In this document: positions 34,046-44,932 of the stretch, piece after piece | Position numbering within the stretch: position 1 is the first letter of the stretch | Layout: each line of letters begins with the position of its first letter | Origin: Atherix ibis | Taxonomy: Eukaryota; Arthropoda; Insecta; Diptera; Athericidae | Assembly: GCA_958298945.1 (NCBI GenBank) | Contig: CATQJD010000001.1 | Span: forward strand, 763,209 to 827,208 | Length of the DNA stretch: 64,000 nt | Direction of reading: 5' to 3' | Notes under the pieces: generated by a model | Told to the model about the DNA's origin: nothing | Seen by the model: only the letters and a program-made list of their open reading frames with translations | The model's database searches: none | Made by a program: the position numbers and the translations under genes

Positions 34046-35325
34046 GTTAGCAGCTTGGATAAAAGAATATCTGGATAGTCCCATATGTCAAATTTTCGTA
34101 TATGTATACGCAATTTTCTAGCTGATTTATAGCAAAAGCGGGGAGAAATCGTACTGCTTCTATATTTTTGTGTAGATTTTTATGTAGATTTGACACTCAC
34201 TGATAAATTTTTGAATTTTCAAAAGCATAATTAATATTCACTTCAGTTCACTTATTTCAAACAAAAATATAATATAAACACGACAGAAGGCAACATTTTT
34301 TTTTCGAATCTCGTGGTATTCAAATGCATGTGTATTTTAGTTTTATTATTTATTTTGAAAACAGCAATCAAATATCAAGCACCTCAATTTTGTAGTTTTT
34401 CAGAGAGTTTTAAAACACTCCATTCTCCATGATATGGTAGCAAATCGAAATGCTTGCATACTTTTGTTGACATTTAGATACTTACCGCGAAGTGAAAGTT
34501 TAAGTGCAGTTTTAATAAATTTTCAACAGTTTCCGAACAAGTTAGTATAAATTAACATATTTGCATAAATAGTTTTGTTCTTTACTGTAAACAAATAGGA
34601 AATTTTTATTCGTATAAAAACGAAATACCTCGTATCCTGAGGTATTTTTCACAAGTGTGTGCGTTGTTACGAATGTATTCTCGATAAAATTGGGACAAAG
34701 TATGTGTGTAGAGGTGACAGAAAATAAATTTGACAGTATCACAATTTGCAACATGGCTGCGTCCTTAGATTAAAGAATACCTGGATAGGCCCTTACCGTA
34801 TATGTATACGCAATTTTGTGTACAAATTATTGCCAAGTGGCGAGAAATGGCAAAAGCGGGATATTTTTGTGTAGATTTTTTTATGTAGATATGACACCCA
34901 TTGCCATCTATGTATAGTTGTCGTAACACAAATTTATTGAATTGCAAAACCATAATTTATATTCATTTTAACTCACTTATTTGAAACAAAAATACAATTT
35001 AAACACAACAATTGGCAATTTTTATTTTTTGTACAATCTTTTGATACGAACTGGAATTCTATTTTAGGTTTATTATTCATTTCGTAAATATTAAGCAAAA
35101 ATAAAACGCGTCAATTTGGTAGACTTTAGGAGAGTTTTCAAACGCGCCATTCTCCATGAAAGTATTGACATACCGAAAGAACGGGCTATGTTTATCATTT
35201 CTCAAGTTTTATTTCGACACTTATCGGAAATTGCAAGTGAAAGTGTATAGTTTATGTTTTTTGAAGTATTTATATGAATAGTTATATTGTTAATAAAACT
35301 TAAGTCGAAGTTTGTATTTCAGGAA

Positions 35326-35895
35326 ATGAAGTGTTTTGTGAATAATTGCTTCTCATACGATAAAATGAGGAAGCCGGGAATTTCTTTCTTTCGGTAAGTT
35401 GACATTTTCATTTTTACTACAGAAATTAATAAAAATTTAGTTTTTAATGTGTTTAGATGGTTTTGAATGATTTATTTTTCCAAAAAGTGGTAAAAAAGTG
35501 GAAAGTTCGGCATTCAATAAATGCAAATAAATGCGATGTTGATAGTTCAATATTTAACATAAAATAGTTTGGTGTCGGCGTACGTAAAGTGTGTGTAAGA
35601 AAATTTAAGGGAACGAATTTTTTTAATAGTGCAAAAAATACTTTAATTTCTGTTAATTCTTAATTAATAAAGTAAATGCAACGGTCGTATATTTATATGT
35701 TAACTTTACAGGTTCCCACAAAGTAAATGGTTGCGAGGAAAGTGGATTGTGGCAGCAACATCGGGAATTCCTAAGAATCGGGACGTTGTGTGCTCGCTCC
35801 ACTTTCATAGACGAGACATTAAAGTAGGTGCGAGCAGGACCAGACTAGAAAGGTATGCTATTCCTTCCGTATTCGGTATATGGAATAGCCACACG
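35326..35895 (+). CDS. THAP zinc-finger exons of the P-type transposase
   Basis: Exon A (35326-35393) starts MKCFVNNCFSYDKMRKPGIS and splices (TTTCG|GTAAGT...TACAG|G) to exon B (35713-35895), which reads RFPQSKWLRGKW, then VVCSLHFHRRDI, then YAIPSVFG. Together this is a C2CH THAP domain of about 80 residues: C-x4-C at the start, the invariant Trp, C-x2-H in VCSLHF, and an AVPTIF-like closing motif. In P transposase and THAP9 this domain recognises the element's own subterminal sites. Both exons are open. It is joined downstream to damaged transposase exons, so the complete product is not expected. Confidence 0.8.
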
Positions 35896-35919
35896 GTAAG
35901 TTTTAATACTACGAAATTA

Positions 35920-36462
35920 TGGGGTGCGCCATCTACATGTGGTCGATGGTCGCGGATTGTCTGTTTCCAATATACCTTGGGTTAACTGCACTTTATATGG
36001 AAACATATCCAGATCATCTTTCAAAATCCTCCGCAAAGTAGTTCGACTGATGTTTAGTTGCTTAGACCGGCGGCGGTACGAGACAGAAGGATTCTCTGCA
36101 ACACTCCGTTGAACAGCTTCAATATTTTCATTTGATCGTCGAGGACGTGGTCGATTTGAATGTGGACGGTCCGCTACAGACCCGTGATTCTCGAAACTCG
36201 AAGCTAAGCGACGAATAGTGTCACTTTAAGGCGCAGAACTACCGCGATACTTTTGACGATACGCACGCTGTGTTGCAACAACTGAACGATTACATGTAAT
36301 GAACATTGTCACTATTTCCTCGCATTCTTTGAGCGTGAATCGATTCATGGTTAAAATTGTAATACAATAACCTTTCCGAAATGTGTTCGACGACGTCAAT
36401 CGGTTTAAATCTGTCAAAGTTATTCAATATTTCCATCGACCAAATTTAGATGACGCACCCTG
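35920..36462 (-). mobile_element. Mariner-superfamily non-autonomous element inside the P-type gene
   Basis: The inverted ends GGGTGCGCCATCTA and (from the right, read inward) GGGTGCGTCATCTA sit next to TA on both sides (35918-35919 and 36463-36464). The minus strand at 36417-36226 encodes the N-terminal DNA-binding part of a transposase (MNRFTLKECEEIV..NRSVVATQRAYRQKYR), and the HTH region continues in broken frames. No DDE core is present. It sits in the intron after THAP exon B. Confidence 0.75.
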
Positions 36463-36505
36463 TAATAATTGAAAAAATTATAACGCATTCAAATCATTTT
36501 TGTAG

Positions 36506-36960
36506 AAAATCGGGGAACCGCCATCAAAGCAGGAAAATGTTCAAAATGAAACAGTAAGTTGTACGAATATATTTGTATTGTATTTTATTTTGTTTCATTT
36601 TAAAAAGGAGTTCATGCGGGATGCCGTCGCATTGAACATTGAAGTTCCCTTCAATAATACTGAGGAGGATAATGAAAATGTAATTTAATAATAATGGTTG
36701 ATATTTAATTTTGCCTTACTTACTTTTATTTTTTAAGTCCCTAATAGCGGCACTGAATGCGAGGACATGCATTCAGCTAGAGAACAATTTCATCTGCCGA
36801 GTGAAAGTAAAGTCACCCAGATTTTAAGCAATTTTGCCTTACTTACTTTTATTTTTTAGGTCCCTAATAGCAGCACTGAATGCGAGGACATGCATTCATC
36901 TGGAGAATAATTTCATCTACCGAATGTAAGTAAAGTAACTCCGTCTAAATTCTTCAATAG
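36506..36960 (+). pseudogene. Linker exons of the P-type transposase with a duplicated exon
   Basis: Small exons are suggested by AG/GT borders: 36506-36553 (KIGEPPSKQENVQNET) and a second near 36607-36679. Then a unit at about 36711-36833 is repeated at about 36834-36955, each containing an intron end (cttttattttttaag or ..ttttttag) and the same coding phrase SGTECEDMHS or STECEDMHS. The duplicate contains a stop. The region is acidic and presumably a flexible linker between the THAP and core domains. Confidence 0.5.
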
Positions 36961-37122
36961 TAACACTCTTTCTTTGTAGAACCCGTGAACAAAGAAAGTA
37001 AGTAATTGTATGAATGTATTAAAATGTTTTCTCCTATGCACATTCATACCATTGTTTTCTATTAATTCTTTAAATTTATTTACAATTTGCATATGTAGAA
37101 CTATACTTCTTTAAAATATGCT

Positions 37123-38560
37123 ATGCATTCTTCTTCAGATACTCGGCAAAACATTGCCGAAAAAGTGAAAATAGCAAGGCTCCATATAAAAAAGAAAACC
37201 ATGAAGATCACCGCGTTTAAGAAATTTATAAAATGGCACTTCAGCGAAAAGCTGGTAGACCAGAAGGAATTGAACATTTCTGCTGGTTATGCTGAATCTA
37301 TTTCTGAAACAGTTGCAGGTTCATTTGGGGTTTTGTGCAAACGAAATTTGCAAGGGGCGGCGTACCTGAAGTCTTTTCCTCCGGAACTTAAAGTTTTTGC
37401 CCTTAATTTGAATTTTTATTCTCTCAGGGCATATTCATATGTCCGCGAAACTTTAAATGATTTTATACCCCATCCTAGAACCCTTCGCAAGTGGTGCCAA
37501 ACCACTCAATGTCGTCCAGGATTTACAGATGAGGCCTTCATGGCTCTACGATATGCAGTAGATGAAGCTGCGACAAAAAGTTATAAGCTTTTCTGTAATC
37601 TGGTTTTCGACGAACTGTCTATTCGAGAAGAAGTCGAATGGGATGGATCCAATTCGTACGGGTACGTCGATTTTGGATATTGATCCGTATCCAATGTTAA
37701 GGCTACATAAATTTCAGTATTTATGCTTGTTTGCGGAAATAAAAATTGGAAGCTACCAGTCGGTTATTCCTATAGCTTCCATTAATGCTCATCAGAAAGT
37801 TAATTTGGTACAGCGCTGCATTGAAAATGTACTCGACACAGGCGCAGAGCTGCTCGGATTAACTTTTGATGGAGCTGCAACGAATGTCACAATGTCGAAG
37901 CTACTTGGATGTGAGTTAGACTGGCGATGTGACAATTTTACTTTTACAATCGATAGCAGCAATACAAAAATTGGAATATTTCCGGATGCGTGCCATATGA
38001 TTAAATTAGTTCGCAATACCTTCGCGGAAAAACTCTCCAATTATGGATGTAGATAATAACATTATTCACTGAAAATATTTGGTAGTCTTACAAAAGTTGC
38101 AGGACTTAGAGGGTTTGCATTTAGGTAATAAAATTAGGAAAGCTCATATATATTTTGGCAGGCAGAAAATGAAAGTGCGTCTAGCCACACAAATCCTTAG
38201 TAAGTCGGTGGCAGATGCTATTGATTTTTGTAGGGAAGAACTTCAATTGGACGAATTCAAAGGCAGTGAGGGTACTACTATTTTTATTCGAAATTTAAAT
38301 GACATTTTCGATATATATTAAATAGTAGAAACGGTTCTGCTTTTGGGTACAATGGAGTTCTTTCTTTGCGAAATTATAGTGACATATTAGAATTCGCCAC
38401 GCATGCTATTGACTACATTAGTCATCTGCGATTTGCAAGTGGTCTGCTGATCGTAGAACACCGCAGAAAGTTGGGTTTTATTGGCTTAATTGTGAGCCTC
38501 AAAAATTTGCGCCGAAGTGCTGAAAAACAAATCTGACAGCAGGTGGCGGAATGTGGTTAG
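37123..38560 (+). pseudogene. P-superfamily transposase core, frameshifted
   Basis: The frame 37123-37683 carries the leucine-rich N-terminal part, then PHPRTLRKWCQ and NLVFDELSIREEVEWDGSNS with the first catalytic Asp (FDEL). A frameshift near 37680 passes to 37668-38056, with LGLTFDGAATNVTMSKLLG (second Asp motif) and FPDACHMIKLVRN, the D-x2-H-x2-K-x2-RN signature of P and THAP9 transposases. Stops at 38053-38058 and a further shift lead to 38079-38321 (KVRLATQILSKSVADAI) and then ATHAIDYISHLRFASGLL near 38397. At least three lesions make it inactive. Orthology is to the P/THAP9 superfamily in general. Confidence 0.8.
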
Positions 38561-40186
38561 GACCGTTCGATTTTAAATAAACTAACTTACAATAAAATCG
38601 CTATCAAAGTTAGGGAGCAATTTATAGAAGCTTCCTTATTCGAGAATACTATTTCTCATTTTATCAATAGTGGCTACTTTAATCATTTAATTAATTCGAT
38701 AATTCAACAGTACTTACGCATCCGGGGGTACTATATTTCACGTTCATGTGTCGACAAACCTTCTGATCGTAGTTTCTATAATAGATAAGTTTTATTTAAA
38801 CACGCGTAAAATATTCATGCTCAATTTTGGTATCTTCTTTTCGTATCAGTAATATTCTGCGGTAGCTTCTCCCGACTATATTGCATTCATATTATATATT
38901 TCTTCGTCCCATCTCACTTTCATTTTTTCTTCTAAATGCAAACCTAATTACTTTTTTAAATATTGTATGAGTGCTCATACATCTTATTTGTTATTGTTAC
39001 GGATTCATTTTCTTATCCCTTGCGTATGTACGGAATACAAATGTGCTTGCAACTAAGAATTTATTTTATTCGTATTAACGCAATCATTTATTTTAAATTC
39101 GACACCCCCCCCCCCCTTTGCTATAATTTTTCACTCTATTTTCCATTGTTGTTTTGATTGCGTTAAAATAAATAACGTATATTCGGCTTTTTATTTAAAT
39201 AAATTTTTTTTAGAATATTAGTTATTAATTATTTAAGTACAATACATTAAATTTTTCATTTTCTATTTTTATTTTAAAACATTTGTTTTAATGTTGTATA
39301 CGATTAACTTTTATATTATTAAGAATTTGATGTGATGGTCTACGTAATTAATGGTTTATTTATTAATTTTCTAATGCATTTACTAAATAATATTGTTTTC
39401 AATTTTTTTAGAATATTAGTTATTAATTATATAAGTACATTAAAATCTTCATCTTGTAATTTATTTTTAAAGCATTTCCTTTAATGTTGTATACGATTAA
39501 CTTCTATATTATTAAGAATTTGATGTAATATTCTATGTAATTATTGCATTCTTTTTTGATTTAATTTAAATGCACAATGCCTATTTAAATCACCATTTCC
39601 ATTCACAAATACACATTTATATTATAATTAAGGTCAAAAAGTATCTACTTATGCTTGTTTAACATTAAAATTTATATTTACTAAGTTGCGGTGTAGTTTT
39701 ATTTCAACATAAACATAATATCACATTCTCTCATTTAATTCATTTTGGATTTTTGAAATTAATTTAAATTTGTGCACATAATTGTGTGCATATTATCAAA
39801 TAACTTGCAATTTATATTTTTATATACTCTTACCCACTTTATAATTATGTTTTAATAAAGAATATATAGTGAAATAAATAAATAAAAAATATTTTAAAAT
39901 AGAATACTGTGTTTTATTTCAAATTTCCAAAACTAATTCCATCAAACAACAAAATCCGCTATATTAAAAAATCTATTTGTTTACGCAAAGATGACATCAT
40001 ATATCAGTCAAAATGGTTTTAAACGAACCGCTTCAATCGCATACTGAACTTTAAAATTGGTCCCCAATGATTTACGCCGTTTCTGTTATATTGCATATGT
40101 GTGCGTTCTACGAATGCATTGCCAACAAAATTTGGACAGAATTTTTGTGTAGAGGCCTATCCAGTTCTTTAATCTAAGGCTGCGTC
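38561..40186 (+). other. 3' non-coding part of the P-type element
   Basis: AT-rich sequence between the end of the transposase relic and the right end. It includes a 12-C run near 39105-39116 and a direct repeat of about 198 bp. The last 200 bp carry the right-end words (gccaacaaaatttgg, gtgtagaggcctatccag) shared with the other copies. Confidence 0.6.
39170..39560. repeat. Direct repeat of about 198-bp period
   Basis: gaatattagttattaatta and gttgtatacgattaactt recur at an offset of about 198 bp (39212/39410 and following), ending with tattattaagaatttgatgt in both. Divergence is moderate. Confidence 0.75.
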
Positions 40187-40559
40187 CAGACATTTAACGT
40201 AAATGTCATACTGTAGTATAGCATCGAATACACTTTACTTGTCTCAAACGAAACACATCAAAGTATTATTTGCACTGCATAGAAGTACGAAAAACATTTT
40301 TGTTTCATCATATTAATAAGATTATGAGCCTACGAATTGATTCAACATTGATTATTTTTTTTATCATAATAAAAGTTTTATTTTCTGTTTTTGTGTTAAA
40401 CTTTTAACAGCTAAAGGAAGATTTTTGTTTTAGTATTGGAGAAGCCGCACGCAAAAAGTACTGTTGAATTGTGCGCATGGTGTTTCGTGCATTGTGAAAT
40501 TGTTGCTGCCTATTGTTAAATAGAGGTTAGTACGTGTATTGAACATTTAGAACATTTTA

Positions 40560-41220
40560 AATTTCACAATTGGACAAGTCAAGCATGGAAGCTAACATAC
40601 AAAAAGTGACACAAGTTGATGAATTTCTTAAATTGGAAATATTGGACAAAAACATTGTTGGAAGAAATATGTTAAGAAAGTTTTTGACGAATTCATTGTA
40701 TAAATTGTTGAGCGCTGTTCCACCTGACGCTGCTGATGAAACAAAAATGAGAAAATCAGCGATACTGAACGAAAATGTATTGCGGGTTAACTGTTGCTGT
40801 AAAACAGTTATTGACAATACGATACAAGGATGGCGACGACTTCAACGAATTTTTTGGTGAGCGAAGCGAGCAGGGGGCGAGGCCCTCTAGTATTTTTAAA
40901 AAACGGAAAAATATATTTTTCTCTCATCGTAACGGGAAACTATATCAAACAACTTTTTATGTTAAACGAACTATGTTTGCTGGAATTGCTGGCATGGAAA
41001 AGTTGAATATTGAATCACAATGTTTGTGGAATTTTCCTTTGGCCCATTTGAATGTCAGCGATATGAAAAAGTTGGTAAACCAAAACATGATATGAAAAAG
41101 TTGAATCAAAACACGCGTTTACCGTATCCACCATGAAAGTAAATTCGCTCTGGACGAGATTGGAATTCGATTCACACTGATGTCAGTAGTCAAATCAGTC
41201 ACTCGGCATATGATGATTAA
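40560..41220 (+). pseudogene. Copia gag and pre-integrase relic
   Basis: The frame from 40570 gives MEANIQKVTQ and LEILDKN, a Copia-like gag start, with DETKMRKSAI further on. After about 40900 the frame changes to the GAG-pre-integrase domain: NGKLYQTTFYVKR, then LWNFPLAHLNVSDMKKLV (the LWHxRLGHLN motif). Then come NTRLPYP and IHTDV at the start of integrase. Most of gag, protease and integrase is deleted. Confidence 0.7.
40856..40891. other. GC-rich motif resembling a Helitron 3' end
   Basis: Within very AT-rich DNA the phrase gtgagcgaagcgagcagggg continues gcgaggccctctag and is followed by t. It holds a short GC hairpin (aggg/ccct) and finishes CTAG-T, as Helitron 3' termini do. No matching TC start was found, so this may be only a fragment. 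It sits at the breakpoint between the gag and pre-integrase pieces of the Copia relic. Confidence 0.35.
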
Positions 41221-41479
41221 AAAAATTTAAATTCTTATGCACAATACTCATTGCCACTACTCAATTACAACTTTGTAATTTGTTGTCCTTGTTACGGTTC
41301 AGCCATAGAAGGATATTGTTGAAATTTATTAAAAATTTCACTTTTCTACTTCATGCAGCATACCATTGATGGTTGTGATTAATAATGTAGTATATCTATA
41401 TATAATACACCCAGCCATGAGTATAAACCGAGTGTGCATTTGTGAATGGACAATTAAATGAAGGTATTTACGTATATGG

Positions 41480-42484
41480 AACACACGCTTTAATCAATTT
41501 ATGATTAAAATCGGATCAGAATCGGAAAATCAAATTCCATCAAAATCGGAAAAGACACCGCATTCTTTTATATATCGGATGACTTGGCGATTATTGCAAA
41601 CAACATGCAAGTGATCGACGACATTAAAAGAAATTGGTAATGGAATTTGAAATGACGGATGTCGGTGAAACTGACCCGTTTCTGGGAATTCATGTTGATG
41701 GAAATTCAAATGATAATTCGATTGGCTTGAGTTAATCACCTTATTTAAATAATATTTTGAGGAAATTTAGCATGAATGACTGGAAATTAGCTGCAACACT
41801 GATTGAAAACAGTTTAAGTTTGTTGAATGGCGATAGAAACAGTTTGACTACATATTTAAGGTGTTTAAGTGATCGACGACATTAAAAGAAATTGATAATG
41901 GAATTTGAAATGACGGATGTCGGTGAAACTGACCCGTTTCTGGGAATTCATGTTGATGGAAATTCAAATGATAATTCGATTGGCTTGAGTTAATCACCTT
42001 ATTTAAATAATATTTTGAGGAAATTTAGCATGAATGACTGGAAATTAGCTGCAACACTGATTGAAAACAGTTTAAGTTTGTTGAATGGCGATAGAAACAG
42101 TTTGACTACATATTTAAGGTGTTTAATAACACAGTAAGTTGTTTATTACAAAACCAAACAACTGTCAGCCTTTCATCAACAGAAGCTGAATATTTGGCTT
42201 TGGCACAAAGAATTTGTGAAGCGAAATGGTTACGCTATTTACTGACAGAATTTGGTCATCCTTGCTACAGTCATAATCCAGGACAACCGGTCGTGTATTG
42301 CGGTTGCAAAAGATCCACGTGAATGTAAAAGAATGAAGCATGTTGACGTGAAGTACAGTTTCATTCGAGAAGCAGTTGCCAAGAATGAAATCAAATTTAA
42401 TTACATCTCAACCAACGATCAAGTTGCGGATATCATGACAAAGGATCTTGGAAAGCTTTTATTTAAAAAACATCGAAAAATTTA
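41480..42484 (+). pseudogene. Copia reverse transcriptase and RNase H relic
   Basis: Near 41565 the YVDD region reads YISDDLAIIANNMQVIDDIKR, followed in shifted frames by FEMTD.GE..PFLGI, as in Copia RT. The frame 42119-42322 reads NNTVSCLLQNQTTVSLSSTE and AEYLALAQRICEAKWLRYLL, and 42252-42485 continues DNRSCIAVAKDPRECKRMKH to VADIMTKDLGKLLF, the RNase H end of Copia pol. A frameshift joins the two RNase H pieces. The product is dead. Confidence 0.8.
41611..42126. repeat. 258-bp tandem duplication in Copia RT
   Basis: 41611-41868 and 41869-42126 are head-to-tail copies starting gtgatcgacgacattaaaag and ending ttaaggtgtttaa. They are almost identical (one visible substitution near the start), so the duplication is recent relative to the decay of the element. 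Confidence 0.9.
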
Positions 42485-42709
42485 AATTTAAATTAATCAA
42501 TATTTCATTCAGTTTTTGCATTTGACCAAAAAAAATTGTATTTGTTTGTTGATTAATTTTAATGCTTTGATATAATTTAAGAAAATGTTTTTTGAATAAT
42601 TTTGAATTGATTTTATTGATTGAATATTTAATGTAGAGTTCATATATATATATTAATTTGCATTTTTATTTGAATTCAAATTGCGCTAACTTATTAAATT
42701 AAGAGGCGG

Positions 42710-43257
42710 TGACAGAATACAAATTTGACAGTATCACAATTTGCAACATCGCTTTGTCCATGACTTTGAGTAATCATTCACACATATCGTTGATGCTCGA
42801 GAATAGTGACACAAATCAAAAAAGTGAACTTTTCAGGGTAACTGTTTAAAAATTTCTTGTTTGGTTCGTGGTTTTTTTATAGTCCTGAATTTTTAAACTT
42901 AAATTTTTTTTTCTTCATTAACAAGTAGATACACATTATACCTGACCAATAGAACAATGATACCTTCTCGGTGGAAGTCGGAGGACAACTAGAATTTGGT
43001 CGATCTTCATGATCGCAGATTCGCGACTTCGTCCTGGAGGAAAAACGACACAACCGCTTTCTAGCGTCTAATTTTGAATATACAAATGTTTCGTTTTTCC
43101 ACATTAAAATATAGAGATTTTGTTGACCATTTTTACAATAAAATCGAAAATGGCAATTTTTGACTTGTGTCACTGTTCTCGAGCATCGACGATATACTAA
43201 TGTAAATCTCATACTGTTGTATAGCATAGAATATACTTCACTTGTAAACAGACTCTC
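42710..43257 (+). repeat. Copia 3' LTR (interrupted)
   Basis: It starts TGACAGAATACAAATTTGAC after the purine tract 42701-42709. It matches 34715-34763 and, after the inserted inverted-repeat element, 40187-40255 (the 5' LTR remainder). Its end abuts the right terminus of the old P copy. Confidence 0.75.
42787..43192. mobile_element. 406-bp inverted-repeat element in the Copia 3' LTR
   Basis: The ends TCGTTGATGCTCGAGAATAG and TCGTCGATGCTCGAGAACAG (right end read inward) continue TGACACAAnTCAAAAA, giving about 37 bp with three mismatches. TA lies on both sides (42785-42786, 43193-43194). The TA target suggests the Tc1/mariner superfamily. No coding capacity. Confidence 0.8.
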
Positions 43258-43302
43258 AAACGGAGGGGCCTATCCAGTTCTTTTATAATCTAAAGTTAGC
43301 AG

Positions 43303-44337
43303 AACGAAAGACTGACAGCTGTGTATTCTCCCTCCTTCTAGCTTTTCTCTCTCACATTATTTTCAAACGCTTTGAAAGCGCCAACTTAAGTTCGCACCGA
43401 AGAATCATATTATAGTAAATTGTATAAATTCAATAGCACGTACTTTTCCTGACCATCTGCCACACTTTGCCGTCGCAATGTGTCATACATACATAGATCT
43501 AAGAAGTTACACATCAACAAACATTGTGTGAAGACAACGCGCATAAAAACCGTTACCAAATCAAGGGCTACTGCCAGCTTGAAAAAAAATGAGGAAATCC
43601 ATTAGGCAAACAAACATAAAAACGAGCTTCCTTAATTAAGATATATATTAATAATGCTATCGGAATTAAGAAAACACAAAATTTTCTGTATAAAAATATA
43701 TTGATTTGTCAGCACTTAGCAATAGTAGTGCCATAAAATTACGTGCACATATACGAAACTATAACGTTGGACCTATCTATAAATTGTTTAAGCATGAAAT
43801 GTTAGACAGTAATTGAACTTCACCTTCAAAATTAAACAAGACCTATTCCAGGTATAAAAGAGTCGGAGTGTAGGGTACTCCCGTAAGAAGCAGTTTTTAG
43901 TTTCAGTCGGAACTGAGTTCTTACCAATATGCTTGAAAATATTTTAGATATTAAATTAAAACAAATTTGGCATTAATCTTTCCGAAATCTGTCAAAATGA
44001 AAATTTAAGCTAATCTTTTATATCCTGCAGTATGGTGTTTTGAAACTCTCCGAAAGTCTTTCAAATGTCCGAACTACTTATATGTTTGATACGCACAAAA
44101 TTAAAAAGGAAAAATACGATAACATTTAGATTTTCAAAAATCGGAAAATATATAAGTGTCTTACTTTTGGATATTTGTAAGTTAATATAGTTAATTAATT
44201 GCACTTTTCAATTCAGACAATTTTCTTTATGAAAACTAGCTATAAGTTTTGGCCATACCAAAAAAAATTGCTCATATTATGCAAGTCGTTCGATTTAAGG
44301 TCGCTTGGCGTAAATATTTGGAGTCAAAATTAAGTGT
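43303..44337. other. No recognised gene
   Basis: Spacer between two P-superfamily nests. The patch 43850-43930 (ggtataaaagagtcggagtg, then gtttcagtcggaactgagtt) looks like a possible TATA box with initiator-like context, but there is no gene downstream that I can recognise. Confidence 0.35.
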
Positions 44338-44473
44338 CCATTTACCTTAGATTAAAGAAGAACTGGATAGCCTGTACACAAAAATTCTGTCCAAATTTAG
44401 TTGGCAATTCATTCATTGGGAGCCAATTTTAAACTTCAGTATGCGATTGAAGCAGTTAGTTCAAAACCATTTT

Positions 44474-44580
44474 CATATGTGATGTCATTTATGCCAAAAT
44501 CATTAATTAAATGACATATGTGATGTCATTTATGCCAAAATCATTCATCAAAACCATTTTCATATGTGATGTCATTTATG
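44474..44580. repeat. Three-fold local repeat
   Basis: catatgtgatgtcatttatg occurs at 44474, 44515 and 44561 with variable spacers. It lies inside the P-superfamily copy. Confidence 0.85.
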
Positions 44581-44932
44581 TTCAAAACCATTCATTAAAC
44601 GAATAGAGTTTTTAATATTGCGGATTTTGTTGTTTGATGGAATTAGTTTTGGAAATTTATAATAAAACACAGTATTCTATTGTAAAATATTGTCTATTTA
44701 TTTATTAGATATTTCACTATATATTATTTATTAAAACAGAATTATAAAGTGGAAGAGCATATAAAAATATAATTTGTAAGTTATTTGATTATATGAAAAC
44801 AATTATGTGCACAATAAGAAGATAATCGTATACAACATTAAAGGAAATGCTTTCAAACTAAATTACAAGATGAAAAATTTAATGTACTTAAAAAATTAAT
44901 AACTAATATTCTTAAAAAAAGAAAGCAATATT

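Larger units (their letters stand above)
34764..40178 (+). mobile_element. THAP-type P-superfamily transposon, 5.4 kb, perfect TSD
   Basis: The inverted ends are CTTAGATTAAAGAATACCTG and CTTAGATTAAAGAACTGGAT (read inward from the right). GCTGCGTC is duplicated exactly at 34756-34763 and 40179-40186. The interior encodes a THAP zinc finger and a P-type transposase on the plus strand, in several exons. The target is the Copia 5' LTR; the paralogous 3' LTR near 42762 (gctttgtccatgac) shows the unoccupied sequence. It is the only copy in the window with recognisable full coding content, but it is inactivated by frameshifts and a mariner-type insertion. Confidence 0.85.
34715..43257 (+). mobile_element. 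Ty1/Copia retrotransposon, decayed, with two interrupted LTRs
   Basis: The 5' LTR starts at 34715 (TGACAGAAAATAAATTTGAC) and the 3' LTR at 42710 (TGACAGAATACAAATTTGAC), the latter right after a purine tract (aagaggcgg). The 5' LTR is broken by a P element and resumes at 40187. The 3' LTR is broken by a 406-bp inverted-repeat element. The shared LTR sequence after the insertions (catactgtagtatagcat / catactgttgtatagcat) confirms pairing. Internal domains in order are gag, GAG-pre-integrase, RT and RNase H, all with stops and deletions. The exact outer LTR ends next to the old P copy are uncertain by a few bases. Confidence 0.8.
34054..43294. mobile_element. Old P-superfamily copy split by a Copia insertion
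   Basis: The left end is 34054 (CTTGGATAAAAGAATATCTG, a diverged form of the family end). The right end is at 43294 (GGCCTATCCAGTTC..ATAATCTAAA). The 8-bp sequence GTTAGCAG is present exactly on both outer sides (34046-34053, 43295-43302), which shows that these distant ends belong to one insertion. Only about 0.7 kb of its own sequence remains: 34054 to about 34714 and 43258-43294. Confidence 0.8.

Noticed and set aside
39105..39116. Run of 12 C
   Set aside because: Simple homopolymer; likely slippage or assembly noise, no functional reading.
43855..43935. TATA-like box (ggtataaaag) with initiator-like context
   Set aside because: No gene or retroelement body follows in either direction that could use it, so it is not annotated as a promoter.
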